Positions 23,601-32,997 of a stretch of DNA of 64,000 bases are shown one piece after another (position 1 is the first letter of the stretch; every line of letters begins with the position of its first letter). Both the position numbers and the translations under genes were made by a program. The notes beneath the pieces are model-generated. The model was not told the DNA's origin. It searched no databases and was given only the letters and a program-made list of their open reading frames with translations. Source of the DNA: Rhizoclosmatium globosum (Eukaryota > Chytridiomycota > Chytridiomycetes > Chytridiales > Chytriomycetaceae); NCBI GenBank assembly GCA_002104985.1, contig MCGO01000095.1, positions 1-64,000 of the forward strand, written 5' to 3'.

Positions 23601-24668
23601 TCAATACTCTACTGTATTTCTCCAGAATGAAGCAACTAAAAAAGAAATGAAACCACTTCCTCCAAAACCCCCATTCCATCGTCGAAACGGCAGTAATAGA
23701 AGCCAAGTGGTTGTCAAACGACCCACCCGGCTCCAAATAAACTACCACCAGTATTAAAAAATAAAACTAAGAAACTCGATAACCTTCAACCAAAACCAAC
23801 AGCACACACTCCATTCATGCTTGTCTAGAAGCTTTTTTTTTTGTTGCTTGAGAAAGGGAACGAATGTTGGTTTGAGACGTAGTGTTGGAATGACATTCAG
23901 TGGGAGTAGAGAGCAGACTCGGAGCGAAGGACTCTTGGAAGGTTCCAGGAGAGAATGGGGCCATCTTGTCTTGGAGTCCGAGACTTGGAGTTTGGTCGGC
24001 AGACCAAGAAGAGAGCTTTTTGGTTCGAGAAAAAAGGAGCGCGCGAATATTTATACCTCTTGGTGGCGAAGAGTCAAAACAAACAAGAGTCATTTGGACA
24101 CTGTGATTATGTGGTTAAGTTTTGTGAAGAAAAAAGGAATAGAGGTACTTTCTTCATTTTGGAAAATCTCTGTAAATTGGTGCTCTGTTTTGGGACAGTG
24201 ACTCCGGAGAGTGGCCTGTTCTTAGATCTTCTATTGGACATAGCTTCATTTAATTTAGTAGCGTGATAAGAGAGGCCATAATGCGATGATTTATTAGGGC
24301 ACGCGTGGTTGAGGATAGCGGCGCGTGCAGCCTTAATGGTCGTGCTAGAGATTACTCATTAAACAGGTACGACTATGTGATGCCTGTTTGAAAGGAACGC
24401 AATGAGGTCAACAAGAAATGTCGAACTCAATAATCTTTGACTCTTTAATATTAACAACGTTGTGATGGATCAAAGGAGCCTTTTCATGCAAAACCGTAAT
24501 ATTAAACGGCAAAAGTAGCAGAAAATCAAGAAGAATATTTCAATTTCACGAAAGTCCGCAGATCAAAGTTGGTGCTGGACTCGCACTCTTCACCCATCTG
24601 CAATTTGCACAATCAAACGTTTTTATAATAGCTCTTTCTACTAAGGTTATATCACGGCATGAGACCAG
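23601..24668. other. intergenic DNA carrying the first unit of a tandem repeat
   Basis: No convincing gene. A 92-codon minus-strand frame at 23815-24093 has no splice or family support. From about 24240 the sequence belongs to the repeat that leads into the tRNA locus. Confidence 0.5.
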
Positions 24669-24851
24669 GCTCCGATAGCTCAGTAAGAAGAGCACCCACC
24701 TTTTAATCCTGAAACCCGTGCCAAGGACGGTGGTTCGAGTCCACCCCAGGCCCTTGTGTAGGCCTGGTAGCTCAGCTGGAAGAGTGTGGCAAAGAATTCC
24801 GCAGATTTGAAATCCAGTGGGAGGTCGGTGGTGCGAGTCCACCTCGGGGCC
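24669..24851 (+). tRNA. tRNA-Lys(UUU), copy A, interrupted in the anticodon loop by a permuted tRNA-like domain
   Basis: The outer cloverleaf uses the two ends of the locus. Acceptor GCTCCGA (24669-24675) pairs with TCGGGGC (24844-24850), discriminator C. D stem GCTC/GAGC. Anticodon stem CCCAC (24695-24699) pairs with GTGGG (24817-24821). The loop begins CTTTTAA, with anticodon TTT at 24702-24704. The T arm is GGTGG-TGCGAGT-CCACC. About 110 nt sit where a tRNA intron is normally placed. Oddities: the D loop AGTAAGAA lacks the GG pair and the T loop is TGCGAGT instead of TTCGAGT. No T run follows the 3' end. Confidence 0.6.
24719..24791 (+). other. circularly permuted tRNA-like domain inside tRNA-Lys copy A
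   Basis: The 3' half comes first: anticodon-stem strand TGCCA, AGGAC, T arm GGTGG-TTCGAGT-CCACC, acceptor CCAGGCC. After the 8-nt spacer CTTGTGTA comes the 5' half: acceptor GGCCTGG, TA, D arm GCTC-AGCTGGAA-GAGT, then TGGCA. GGCCTGG/CCAGGCC pairs over 7 bp and TGGCA/TGCCA over 5 bp. D and T loops are canonical here, unlike in the outer tRNA. The anticodon cannot be read because the loop is open to the flanking insert. Confidence 0.55.
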
Positions 24852-25439
24852 GTGATCCATCTTATATTCATTAAGAACAATGCACGTTTAACCGCAACTT
24901 GTTGAGTGATATCATGGATCTCACTCATATGCATATGCACACAAGTCTTGATAAACAGAGATTACAGCTAAATTGGATGACTGTTTGGGTTTTGACTTGA
25001 GTTCTTTGCTCATTGATAAGTTCTGGCCTCATCTCATTTAGAAGCGTGAGAAAAGAGGACATGCTTATGTTCAATATGAGGCACGCGTGGTTGGTTGCAG
25101 CCTAAATGGTTTTGCTCCGGCCCTCAGATTACTCATTCAAAAGGTGTCTTGAACAAAACACTTTGAGGTCAGAATAGAACATCGATAAACACTAGCCGAG
25201 TTGTGGCGGATAAATGGAACCATATCATGCATGGTCGCATAGAATCTTATATTTGACGGCAAACGGTTCATCCACAATGACAGAAAGTCAGGAAGGATAT
25301 TCTCAATTTCTTGAAAGTCCGCATATCAAAGCTGTTGCTGGACTCGCATTCTTCTCAATTCTGCAATTTTCAACAAAATCTCTTAAATGTTACACTTTCT
25401 ACTCATATTATAGTGTCAATAGCCAGCATCGGCGACAAG

Positions 25440-25619
25440 GCCCTGATAGCTCAGCAAGAAGAGCGCCTACATTTTAATCCTGGATTTCTGCCGAGGACGG
25501 TGGTTTGAGTCCATCCCTGGCCCTTGGGCAGGCCCGGTAGCTCAGCTGGAAGAGCGCGGCAATTGGTATCTCAGACTTAAAGAAGTAGGAGGTCGGTGGT
25601 GCGAGTCCACCTCAGGGCC
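25440..25619 (+). tRNA. tRNA-Lys(UUU), copy B, interrupted by a permuted tRNA-like domain
   Basis: Acceptor GCCCTGA (25440-25446) pairs perfectly with TCAGGGC (25612-25618). Anticodon stem CCTAC (25466-25470) pairs with GTAGG (25585-25589), a compensatory change from CCCAC/GTGGG in copies A and C. Loop ATTTTAA, anticodon TTT at 25473-25475. T arm GGTGG-TGCGAGT-CCACC. A TTTT follows at 25623, suitable as a Pol III terminator. D loop AGCAAGAA again lacks GG. Confidence 0.6.
25489..25561 (+). other. circularly permuted tRNA-like domain inside tRNA-Lys copy B
   Basis: TGCCG (25489-25493) at the start of the 3' half pairs with CGGCA (25557-25561) at the end of the 5' half, a compensatory change relative to TGCCA/TGGCA in copy A. 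Acceptor GGCCCGG/CCTGGCC has one mismatch. The spacer between halves is CTTGGGCA, 8 nt. The T loop is TTTGAGT; the D loop AGCTGGAA has the GG pair. Confidence 0.5.
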
Positions 25620-26137
25620 AAAGTTTTAAACTTTTCTTTGGTGAGAGTCAAGAACAAGGATATAGAGGGAGGATGGTGCGCACATTCTTCATACTCTCTT
25701 TCCTGCGGAATTGTTGCTTGATTTCTAAAGGAGCAAAGTCCACAATGACAACTCACACATTTCCAAACTTAGTAAAAAGATATTATGGCCAATAGGTGAC
25801 GGCACTGTGGATGATTTGACTTTGCCTCCAGATAATAGATGTTCATGCACATGACGAATGTATTAATGATTGAACCGAGAATAAAGACAGGAAATCAATG
25901 TCTTTCATGCCTTGGTATTAGTCAACCTGAATTGAGACACACGTTCTGGATGTTCTAGATTTATGGCGCAGAATATAAAAAGGATACACTTCATTGAAAG
26001 AGTCTAATGAAACGATTTAGCGACTGCCGCTGAATGCAATGAACCTCAAAAGAAGGTTCGATCACAGTCGAAATCAAACAAGTGAACCCGCCCACCAAAA
26101 CCCACCACCAACCAACCAACCAACCAACCAACCAACC
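25620..26137. other. intergenic and 5' leader region
   Basis: No gene recognised. The right end is the probable 5' UTR of the next gene and contains a (CCAA)n tract at 26108-26136. Confidence 0.55.
26108..26136 (+). repeat. (CCAA)n microsatellite just before a start codon
   Basis: About seven tandem CCAA/ACCA units end immediately before the ATG at 26138. The same tetranucleotide on the other strand appears in the coding start of the polymerase gene at 44573-44600. Confidence 0.85.
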
Positions 26138-28042
26138 ATGTCCTCGCCACCACCACCACCACCACCACAACAGACAACCCTCAACGACGACACCATCGAC
26201 AATGGATGGACACAGCACTTTGACACCACGTACCAGCGCGTGTTCTGGCACCATCCGGAGAAAGGGTCGTCGTGGCTGCCTCCTTCTCCTGCTTCTTCTT
26301 CTTCTTCTCCTCCAAACACAAACACAGAACTACCTCAGAAACTGAACAAACTCGATGAAGTTCTCAACGAACGAATCGCTGCTTCTTCCACTTCAACTGA
26401 ACAAGAGGCCCTTCCCTCCTACGCAGCACCTCAAACTCCTCAAATGGAACCACAAGACAAATCAACAATCGACAGATTCAACGACGATAACAAAATTAAT
26501 GCTCTGGTCCAGTCCTCAAACGCACCACTTGGAATCAAGGAATCAGACACCCTTAAATCAACAGTCGTACATCTGTCTGATGATTCGATTGAATTGCTGA
26601 ATGTGGCTACAAAGGACGATCAAAAGTATCTCTTGGCGGACTCTCCTGCCTCGGCTTCAACGGATCCCCTTTCATACCAAAAACAACAACAATTCAACCC
26701 ACCACCACAACTCCCAAATGTTTATCCTTCGTACCCAATGCATTATTCTCAATCCATTCCGAATGCACCTGTCATGCCTTTGCATCCAAACCATCAGCTT
26801 GCATACCAACAACAACAATCCTACGTCCCGTCTTCTTCTTACCACTCTTACACTCCCATTGTCGTGCCTCCAATGTCATACACTCCCTCCTCCGCCTCCA
26901 ATCCGTCAAACCCAGAAGAAGATGCGTACATGGCGAAACTCCCACCCGGTGCTAAAAGAGTGTCGGTGCCCTCTGTCAAACACGTTTCTTCTTCTGCTCA
27001 GTCGAGTAAAGAAAAGGTGTTGAGTGAGGAGGATGCGTATTATGCTCGTCTTCCGCCGGGTGCGAAACGGGTTTCGTATGTTCCTGCTGCGGTTGCGGCT
27101 CGACAGTCTTTGTCGGATGATTCGGTTTCTGGGAAATTGTTGAGTACGGGGAATGGTAGTGGTGGTGGTGGGACGCAGTATGGGACTCAGTCTCCTTCTC
27201 TTTCGAGAAATTCAAATAATGCTGTGGGTCCTTCTCCTTTGATGGCGGCGGATGAAGTGAATGGTGGAGAACGGATTACAAGGGAGGAGAGAAGAAGAAA
27301 GGAGAGGGAACAGCAGAGAAATTCTGGTGTACGTCATTGCTGCTGTTTCAAGACTCGTCGTGGATGTTGTTGGACCATCAGTGCCATTATTGTTGTCTTA
27401 TTAGCCGGTATCGGTGTCGGCATCTACTTTCTGGTTCGTACCTCCTTCCCCCCCATCAACATTGTCGAACCCCTTTCCACTTAACAAAATAACAACCAGT
27501 GGCCAAGAATCTCATCTGTCCAAGTCTCAGAACCATACCTCGACCCAACCTCCGCCTCCCCTTACTCCGTCTCAGGAACCCCAACCTCAGCCTCCGCAAC
27601 AGCCCCCTTCCAACTCAAAATAAACCTTGCCGTGGATGTATCCGTCAAATCCGACTCCTACATCTCCATAACAGTCTCGAACGCTGATTTCTCGGGAACA
27701 CTGCTCACAGACGCTGGCGTGCGTGTTCCCAACACGCTTGCGTCGGGGTCAAGTGGGGGTGTGACGTTTAATGGGTCTGGGGCGACGACAAAGTTTAAGC
27801 TTCCTGTTGCGGTTGTGTATAATGCTGTTTCGCCGGTGACGAATGTTGCGGCTGATCCGGCGTTGACGGTTCTTGTGGGGAAGTGTGCGAATGGTGGGGG
27901 TGGGACTGTGAAGATTGCTTATACGGTGAGTGTTGGGGTTTCGTGGATTAGTTGGACGGGGTATAAGCCGTCGTTTGATGGTGTTACGCAGTTTGTTTGT
28001 CCGGATGTTGGGGCGCTTGTTGGTGGGATTTTGACTGGATGA
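26138..28042 (+). CDS. WW-like domain plus single-pass membrane protein with LEA2/WHy-like domain
   Basis: Two exons, 26138-27433 and 27500-28042. After a poly-Pro start, residues about 19-45 read GWTQHFDTTYQRVFW...SWLPP, the spacing of a WW domain (W, aromatic, W, P). A long Ser/Pro/Gln-rich stretch holds a repeated EEDAYxAxLPPGAKRVS unit. A Cys-rich HCCCFKTRRGCCW precedes one membrane segment (ISAIIVVLLAGIGVGIYFL), then WPRISSVQVSEPY and a beta-rich domain ending SWISWTGYKPSFDGVTQFVCP. The outer half is paralogous to 19305-20477; the cytoplasmic WW/Pro-rich half is not. Confidence 0.75.
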
Positions 28043-28401
28043 GCAAAGTCTTGGAAATGATGAGGAGGTGAGGGGGAAGGTAGCATGTTCCTTATTTATT
28101 GTTTTTTATCTCTTTTTTGGAGTTTCGTGCAAGTGTAGTGCAAACAGTGCAAGTATGCAAATTAAGGGCGTCATAATTAGTTTTCCTGTTTTACGTTTAC
28201 GGTTTGAAGTGGGTTTAAATATACTTTATATTGTTGTGATTTGGGTTGTTCGCTGTCAAATGGCTGATCCCACGAGGAAAACAGTTCATTGTCTTTTTCG
28301 CGTTGGTGTGGTTTCTCCCATGTGGCTCTGTTTTACAAAAAATCGTCCAAAACCGGAGAGAGCCACCTTCCCTTTCTCATCCTATCTCAACCTGAACAAA
28401 T
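28043..28401. other. intergenic region upstream of FOX2
   Basis: 359 bp with 3' UTR of the upstream gene and probable FOX2 promoter. No gene seen. Confidence 0.55.
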
Positions 28402-31400
28402 ATGAGTGAATTAAGATTCGATGGACGCGTAGTGATTGTTACTGGAGCCGGAGGAGGTAACAAGGATTTAACCACGTGTTTTCAAGGGATTGCTTAGCTA
28501 ACTCACTTTGTTCAGGTCTTGGAAAGGTACGCCACTGCAGCTTGTTCTTGAGGGAAGAGGGTGGTTGTTAATAGTTCTCTTTGGTTAGGTGTATGCCTTG
28601 TTCTTTGCTTCTCGAGGTGAGGTTCCCTATTGTGTGAATGGGGGGGGGGGGGGGGGGGGGGGGGGAAAGGATGAAGCTGACAAATGCCCTTTCTGTGATA
28701 TATCAACAGGTGCCTCTGTCGTTGTCAATGACCTTGGTGGATCTCGTGCTGGAGACGGAAGCGGAAACCACAAGGTTCGTGCTTGATCCTACTGGGGTTG
28801 AGAGTATCACAATATTCTAAACACTCTTTGTGAATAGGCTGCTGATCTCGTTGTCAATGAGATCGTCGCTGCGGGTGGAAAGGCTGTTTCTAACTATGAT
28901 TCCGTGGAGGATGGAGACAAGATTGTTGCGACTGCTGTGAAGGCGTTTGGAAAGGTTGATATTGTTATCAACAACGCGGGTTTGTTCCCTTTTCCCCACT
29001 CGAAACTGTAGACTGAGTCGTGTGCTAGGAATCTTGAGAGACAAGTCCTTCTCGCGTATGACTGATGATGACTGGGACCTTATCCAGCGGGTTCACGTTC
29101 GTGGTTCTTACAAGGTTGCTAAGGCTGCCTGGGATATCTTCCAGAAGCAAGGATTCGGACGAATCATTAACACTACTTCAGCTGCCGGTATTTACGGAAA
29201 CTTTGGACAGGCAAACTATGCTGCTGGTAACGTTTCTACATCCCTTCTGAAAACTCTCTACTCGAAAAGCTTATCAAACCTAAAAAATACAGCCAAATAC
29301 GCTCTTCACGGATTCACACTGACTCTTGCCAAGGAGGGTGAAAAGAAGAACATCTTCTGTAACTCCATCGCTCCACTCGCTGCCTCCCGTATGACGGAAA
29401 CCGTTCTCCCACCCGACATGCTCGCCCACTTGAACCCAACCTTTGTCGTTCCAGTCGTTGCATACCTCTGTCACGAAAAGACAACCGAAAACGGAGGTCT
29501 CTTTGAAGTTGGTGCCGGATTCGTCTCCAAACTTCGATTTGAGCGAAGCAAGGGTGTTATGTTCAAGGCAGACGCTACCTTCACGCCTGGCTCTGTTGCC
29601 ACTCAAATTGCCAAGATTGGTGACTTTAGCAAGGAGGCGCAATACCCAACCACCATTGCGGAGGTTGATTGGGTTGGACTTTTGGATGAGGCCAAGAAGT
29701 TGAAGACCAATGCTGCTGGTCCTAACTTGAGATTTGATGGACGCGTTGTTGTTGTTACTGGTGCTGGACAGGGTCTTGGACGAGCGTATGCGCACTTGTT
29801 CGCTAAGGTTTGAATTTTCATCTTTAAGTTTTTAAGATTGTGTAATTAACCCGGTTTTGGTTTAGAACGGAGCTTCAGTTGTCGTTAACGATCTTGGAAC
29901 CTCTCACACTGGTTCTGGTGCTGCTCACAACGCCGCCGACACTGTCGTGAATGAGTTGCGTGCTTTGGGAGCCAAGGCTGTTGCCAACTACGACTCTGTC
30001 GAAGACGGTGACAAGGTTATTGAGACCGCCATCAAGGCTTTCGGTCGCGTTGATATCGTTATCAACAACGCGGGTATTTTGAGAGACAAGAGTTTCGCCA
30101 GAGCAACTGATGCGGACTGGGACTTGGTTCACCGTGTTCACTTAAGAGGTACTTACAAGATCTTGAAGGCGGCATGGCCACACTTCATGAAGCAGAAGTA
30201 TGGACGTATTATCAATACTACCTCTGCTGTTGGTCTTTACGGTAACTTTGGACAGGCCAATTACTCTGCTGGTGAGTTTCTTTTGACTCATTTTTATACC
30301 CAATACTCATCCCACGAATAGCCAAGGCTGGTGTTATTGCTCTCAGCAACACTCTCGCTTTGGAAGGAAGAAAGTCCAACATTATTGTCAACACTATTGC
30401 TCCAAATGCTGGTACCCGTATGACTGCTACAGTTATGCCACCAGAGATTGTCGAAGCCTTGAAGCCAGACTACATTGCTCCACCAGTCGCCTTCCTCTGT
30501 CACGAGTCTAACACTGAGCACACTGGAGGTGTCTACGAAGTTGGGTCTGGATGGGTCTCCAAGGTCCGTATCCAACGTACTGGAGGATACGGATTCCCTG
30601 TCAATGTTACTTTGACTCCTGAGCATGTTGCTGCCAAGTGGAACGTCATCACCAACTTTGAAGACGGTCGCGCCACTTACCCAACCACCACTCAAGAGTC
30701 CTTCATGGCTGTTACTGCCAACTTCGAGAACATCGCCAAGGATGTTCCAGCAGAGAAGCCAGCTGCTGCTTCAGCTGGAAAGGAGGTTGTGTTCGCACCA
30801 GTCAACTTTGAATACACTGAACGCGATGTCATCCTCTACGCCCTCGGTGTGAACGCCAAGCGCACTGAATTAAACCTCGTCTACGAAAACGCGGACCCCT
30901 TCGTGACCATCCCATCCTTCGCTGTCTGCGTTGGTTTCAACTCGCAAATGCAAGTTCCTTTCGGAGACCTTCTCCCCAACTTCAACCCAATGATGCTTCT
31001 CCACGGCGAGCAATTCGTTCGCCACGTGAAGCCCCTCCCAGTCTCTGGAAAGTTTGTCAACACTGCCAAGATTGTTGAGATTGTTGACAAGGGAAAGAGC
31101 GCTGTTATGGTTATTGGAGTTACTACCAAGGACGCCGCTACTGGTGAAGTGTACTGTGAGAACGAGTACACCAACTTTATCCGTGGAAGTGGTGGTTTCG
31201 GTGGTCCATCCAAGAGCATTCGTACTGGTGCTGCCGTTGCAGCTAACGAGCCACCAAAGCGCCCAGCCGACGTGATCGTCATTGAAAAGACTCCTGATGA
31301 CTTGGCTGCTTTGTACCGTTTGTCTGGAGACTACAACCCATTGCACATTGACCCACAAATGGCCGCCATGGGTGGATTCAAGGTTCCTATCTTGCACGGT

Positions 31401-31725
31401 TTGTGCAGTTACGGTATCGCCTGTCGCACCATCTTGAGAGAGTTTGGAGGAAACGATCCAGCCAGCTTCAAGACGAGTAAAGTCAGATTCGCGAAGCACT
31501 TTGTAAGTTCTCTTAACTTGTCCTCTCTTCAAATTAACTGTACTAATATGTATTCTATGATAGTTCCCAGGAGAGACTGCTGAAATCCACATGTGGAAGG
31601 AAGGTGCCACTGTGATTTTCGAAGTCCGCTGCGTTGAGCGCAATGCCGTTGTTATTTCCAATGCGGCTGTTGAGTTGAGAGGCGAATGGGCTAAGAAGCC
31701 AGCTCCTTCTAAGGCTAAGTTGTAA
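28402..31725 (+). CDS. FOX2: peroxisomal multifunctional enzyme type 2 (two SDR dehydrogenase domains plus enoyl-CoA hydratase 2)
   Basis: Beta-oxidation enzyme carrying out hydration and (3R)-hydroxyacyl-CoA dehydrogenation. Ten exons: 28402-28456, an 11-nt microexon 28516-28526, 28589-28616, 28710-28774, 28839-28979, 29029-29226, 29293-29807, 29866-30271, 30322-31502 and 31564-31725. Both SDR domains show the NAD(P) motif ([23 protein letters not shown]), [12 protein letters not shown] and catalytic Y-x3-K ([24 protein letters not shown]). The hydratase-2 domain has [15 protein letters not shown] and ILHGLCSYG. The last residues, SKAKL, end in AKL, a PTS1 peroxisomal signal. All frames join cleanly. 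Confidence 0.96.
28640..28665 (+). repeat. uninterrupted 26-nt G run inside a FOX2 intron
   Basis: The third FOX2 intron (28617-28709) contains a pure G homopolymer of 26 nt. It can form a G-quadruplex in DNA and in the nascent RNA, and it will be hard to sequence, so its length is uncertain. Confidence 0.95.
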
Positions 31726-31995
31726 GCTTTGGAGTGTGGAGTTTTGTAGTTTTTGAGCTTGTTCCCTGAGAATAAAAGAGGTTTCATTATTTACGCCTGC
31801 ATGCCTTTTAAATCTGTTTTGAGATTGTTCTGCTCTTGCAGTGGTGGTTTACTGTAGACGAAGAGGAAAGCCTGCAGATTAAAGCAAACTGCTGCCAGGC
31901 TCGCACTCTTCACTATTCTGCAATTTACAGTCAAACCTTTTAATTCTTACTTTTTTATTTACGTTATGATGCCAGTTTTGTGGTACGAGTCAATG

Positions 31996-32177
31996 GCCCT
32001 GATAGCTCAGTAAGAAGAGCGCCCACCTTTTAATTCTGTACCCCTTGCCAAGGACGGTGGTTCGAGTCCACCCTAGGCCCTCATTCAGGCCTGGTAGCTC
32101 AGCTGGAAGAGCGTGGTACCATTGCAACAGAAATAAATCTCAGTGGGAGGTCGGTGGTGCGAGTCCACCTCAGGGCC
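31996..32177 (+). tRNA. tRNA-Lys(UUU), copy C, interrupted by a permuted tRNA-like domain
   Basis: Acceptor GCCCTGA (31996-32002) pairs with TCAGGGC (32170-32176). Anticodon stem CCCAC (32022-32026) pairs with GTGGG (32143-32147), loop CTTTTAA, anticodon TTT at 32029-32031. T arm GGTGG-TGCGAGT-CCACC. TTTT follows at 32182. It lies 270 bp after the FOX2 stop codon. In this copy the insert also carries TTCTGT (32034-32039) and ACAGAA (32126-32131), which pair exactly and extend the anticodon arm towards the inner domain. Confidence 0.6.
32046..32118 (+). other. circularly permuted tRNA-like domain inside tRNA-Lys copy C
   Basis: 3' half first: TGCCA, AGGAC, GGTGG-TTCGAGT-CCACC, CTAGGCC; spacer CTCATTCA; then 5' half GGCCTGG, TA, GCTC-AGCTGGAA-GAGC, G, TGGTA. 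Acceptor GGCCTGG/CTAGGCC pairs over 7 positions with one G-T; TGGTA/TGCCA pairs with one G-T. Confidence 0.5.
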
Positions 32178-32291
32178 CAAGTTTTGCTTCACAGCTTAAT
32201 TGCATTCGAAATGATTTGTCTGAATTCGTGTTTAACCAACAAACATAACGGTTTGCATCAACATTTTATTGCCATTTCGAATAGAATCAAC

Positions 32292-32997
32292 TTATGCATC
32301 CGCAGCCCACTCATTCTCACGACGTATTTGTTCCTCTTCTTCCGGTGTGAAGTCATTTTCAATATTGAACATGTCACGAATCTGTGAAAATGAAATTAGC
32401 TGTCATGAAGATGAATGTAAATACTACGAGCCTCTTGAGCAGTCTTTCCCTTAATCATATTGGCAACAGACTTGCATCCAAGGTCCAGCAACGCCTTAAT
32501 GTCGAGATAGTTTGCTGCGAGAATGATTTCAAACAGGACTTCGTTGTCGACTTTGATGAATTGAGCGTCCCATTCTTCAATATCGTCTACTCGTCGTCGT
32601 GAAGAATCCTTTTGTTTGTTTGGATGTTGTGTGTGAAATTTGGATGTGGTGAGAGGCGAGGTCATGTCAGAGACTTCAAGGGCATAACCGTAAACTATGC
32701 AATACAAACAATGTTATCTTTGTCTTCCTCAGCGTTTGGCAAAGGATCCGTCTTGTGATGTTCGCAGTATTCAAGCACCTGTAATGGTTCATAGCATTAG
32801 AACATACAAACCACATCCAACCCTCCCAATTTCAGACAAACCTTCTTTAAAATAGCTGCCGTAACATTTGGAAGTGGAATTGGAGAATCATCCGAATCGC
32901 CCACGTCCTCGAGCATGTTTTTAAGCAGGACTGATCGCTCTGCCACGATTCGGTCCACTGAGAAGGCCTGGTTGTCCGATGATGTGAGTTTGACCAT
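32292..32997 (-). CDS. SKP1: Skp1, SCF ubiquitin ligase core subunit
   Basis: BTB/POZ-fold adaptor that links cullin 1 to F-box proteins. Start [21 protein letters not shown] later exon reads [20 protein letters not shown] and continues [29 protein letters not shown]. The last exon begins [20 protein letters not shown] and ends RENEWAADA, near-identical to other Skp1 C-termini. Four exons; the second intron (from the donor after DNI) is about 110 bp. The last intron only fits the protein if it runs GCTCGT...CACAG, a GC-AG intron. The gene lies 116 bp head-to-head with BMT5. Confidence 0.93.

Larger units (their letters stand above)
24240..24851 (+). repeat. tandem unit A (leader plus tRNA-in-tRNA locus)
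   Basis: Imperfect copy of 25035-25619. Shared landmarks in order: GGCACGCGTGGTTG, GATTACTCATT, ACGGCAAA, a GAAAGTCCGCA..TCAAAG block, CTGGACTCGCA, and the tRNA pair. Divergence outside the tRNA part is substantial, so the duplication is not recent. Confidence 0.7.
25035..25619 (+). repeat. tandem unit B (leader plus tRNA-in-tRNA locus)
   Basis: Second unit of the tandem repeat described at 24240. It carries its own copy of the tRNA locus. The offset between matching landmarks is about 765-800 bp because of small indels. Confidence 0.7.

Noticed and set aside
23815..24093. A 92-codon minus-strand frame
   Set aside because: No splice context, family or composition support, and it abuts repeated DNA.
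24669..24760. Reading each locus as two ordinary tandem tRNA genes
   Set aside because: The contiguous halves give unpaired acceptor and anticodon stems (CCCAC with TGCCA) and an over-long anticodon arm, whereas the nested pairing is complete and covaries between copies.
30870..31787. Long antisense frame over FOX2
   Set aside because: Complement of a well-supported coding exon; no independent support.
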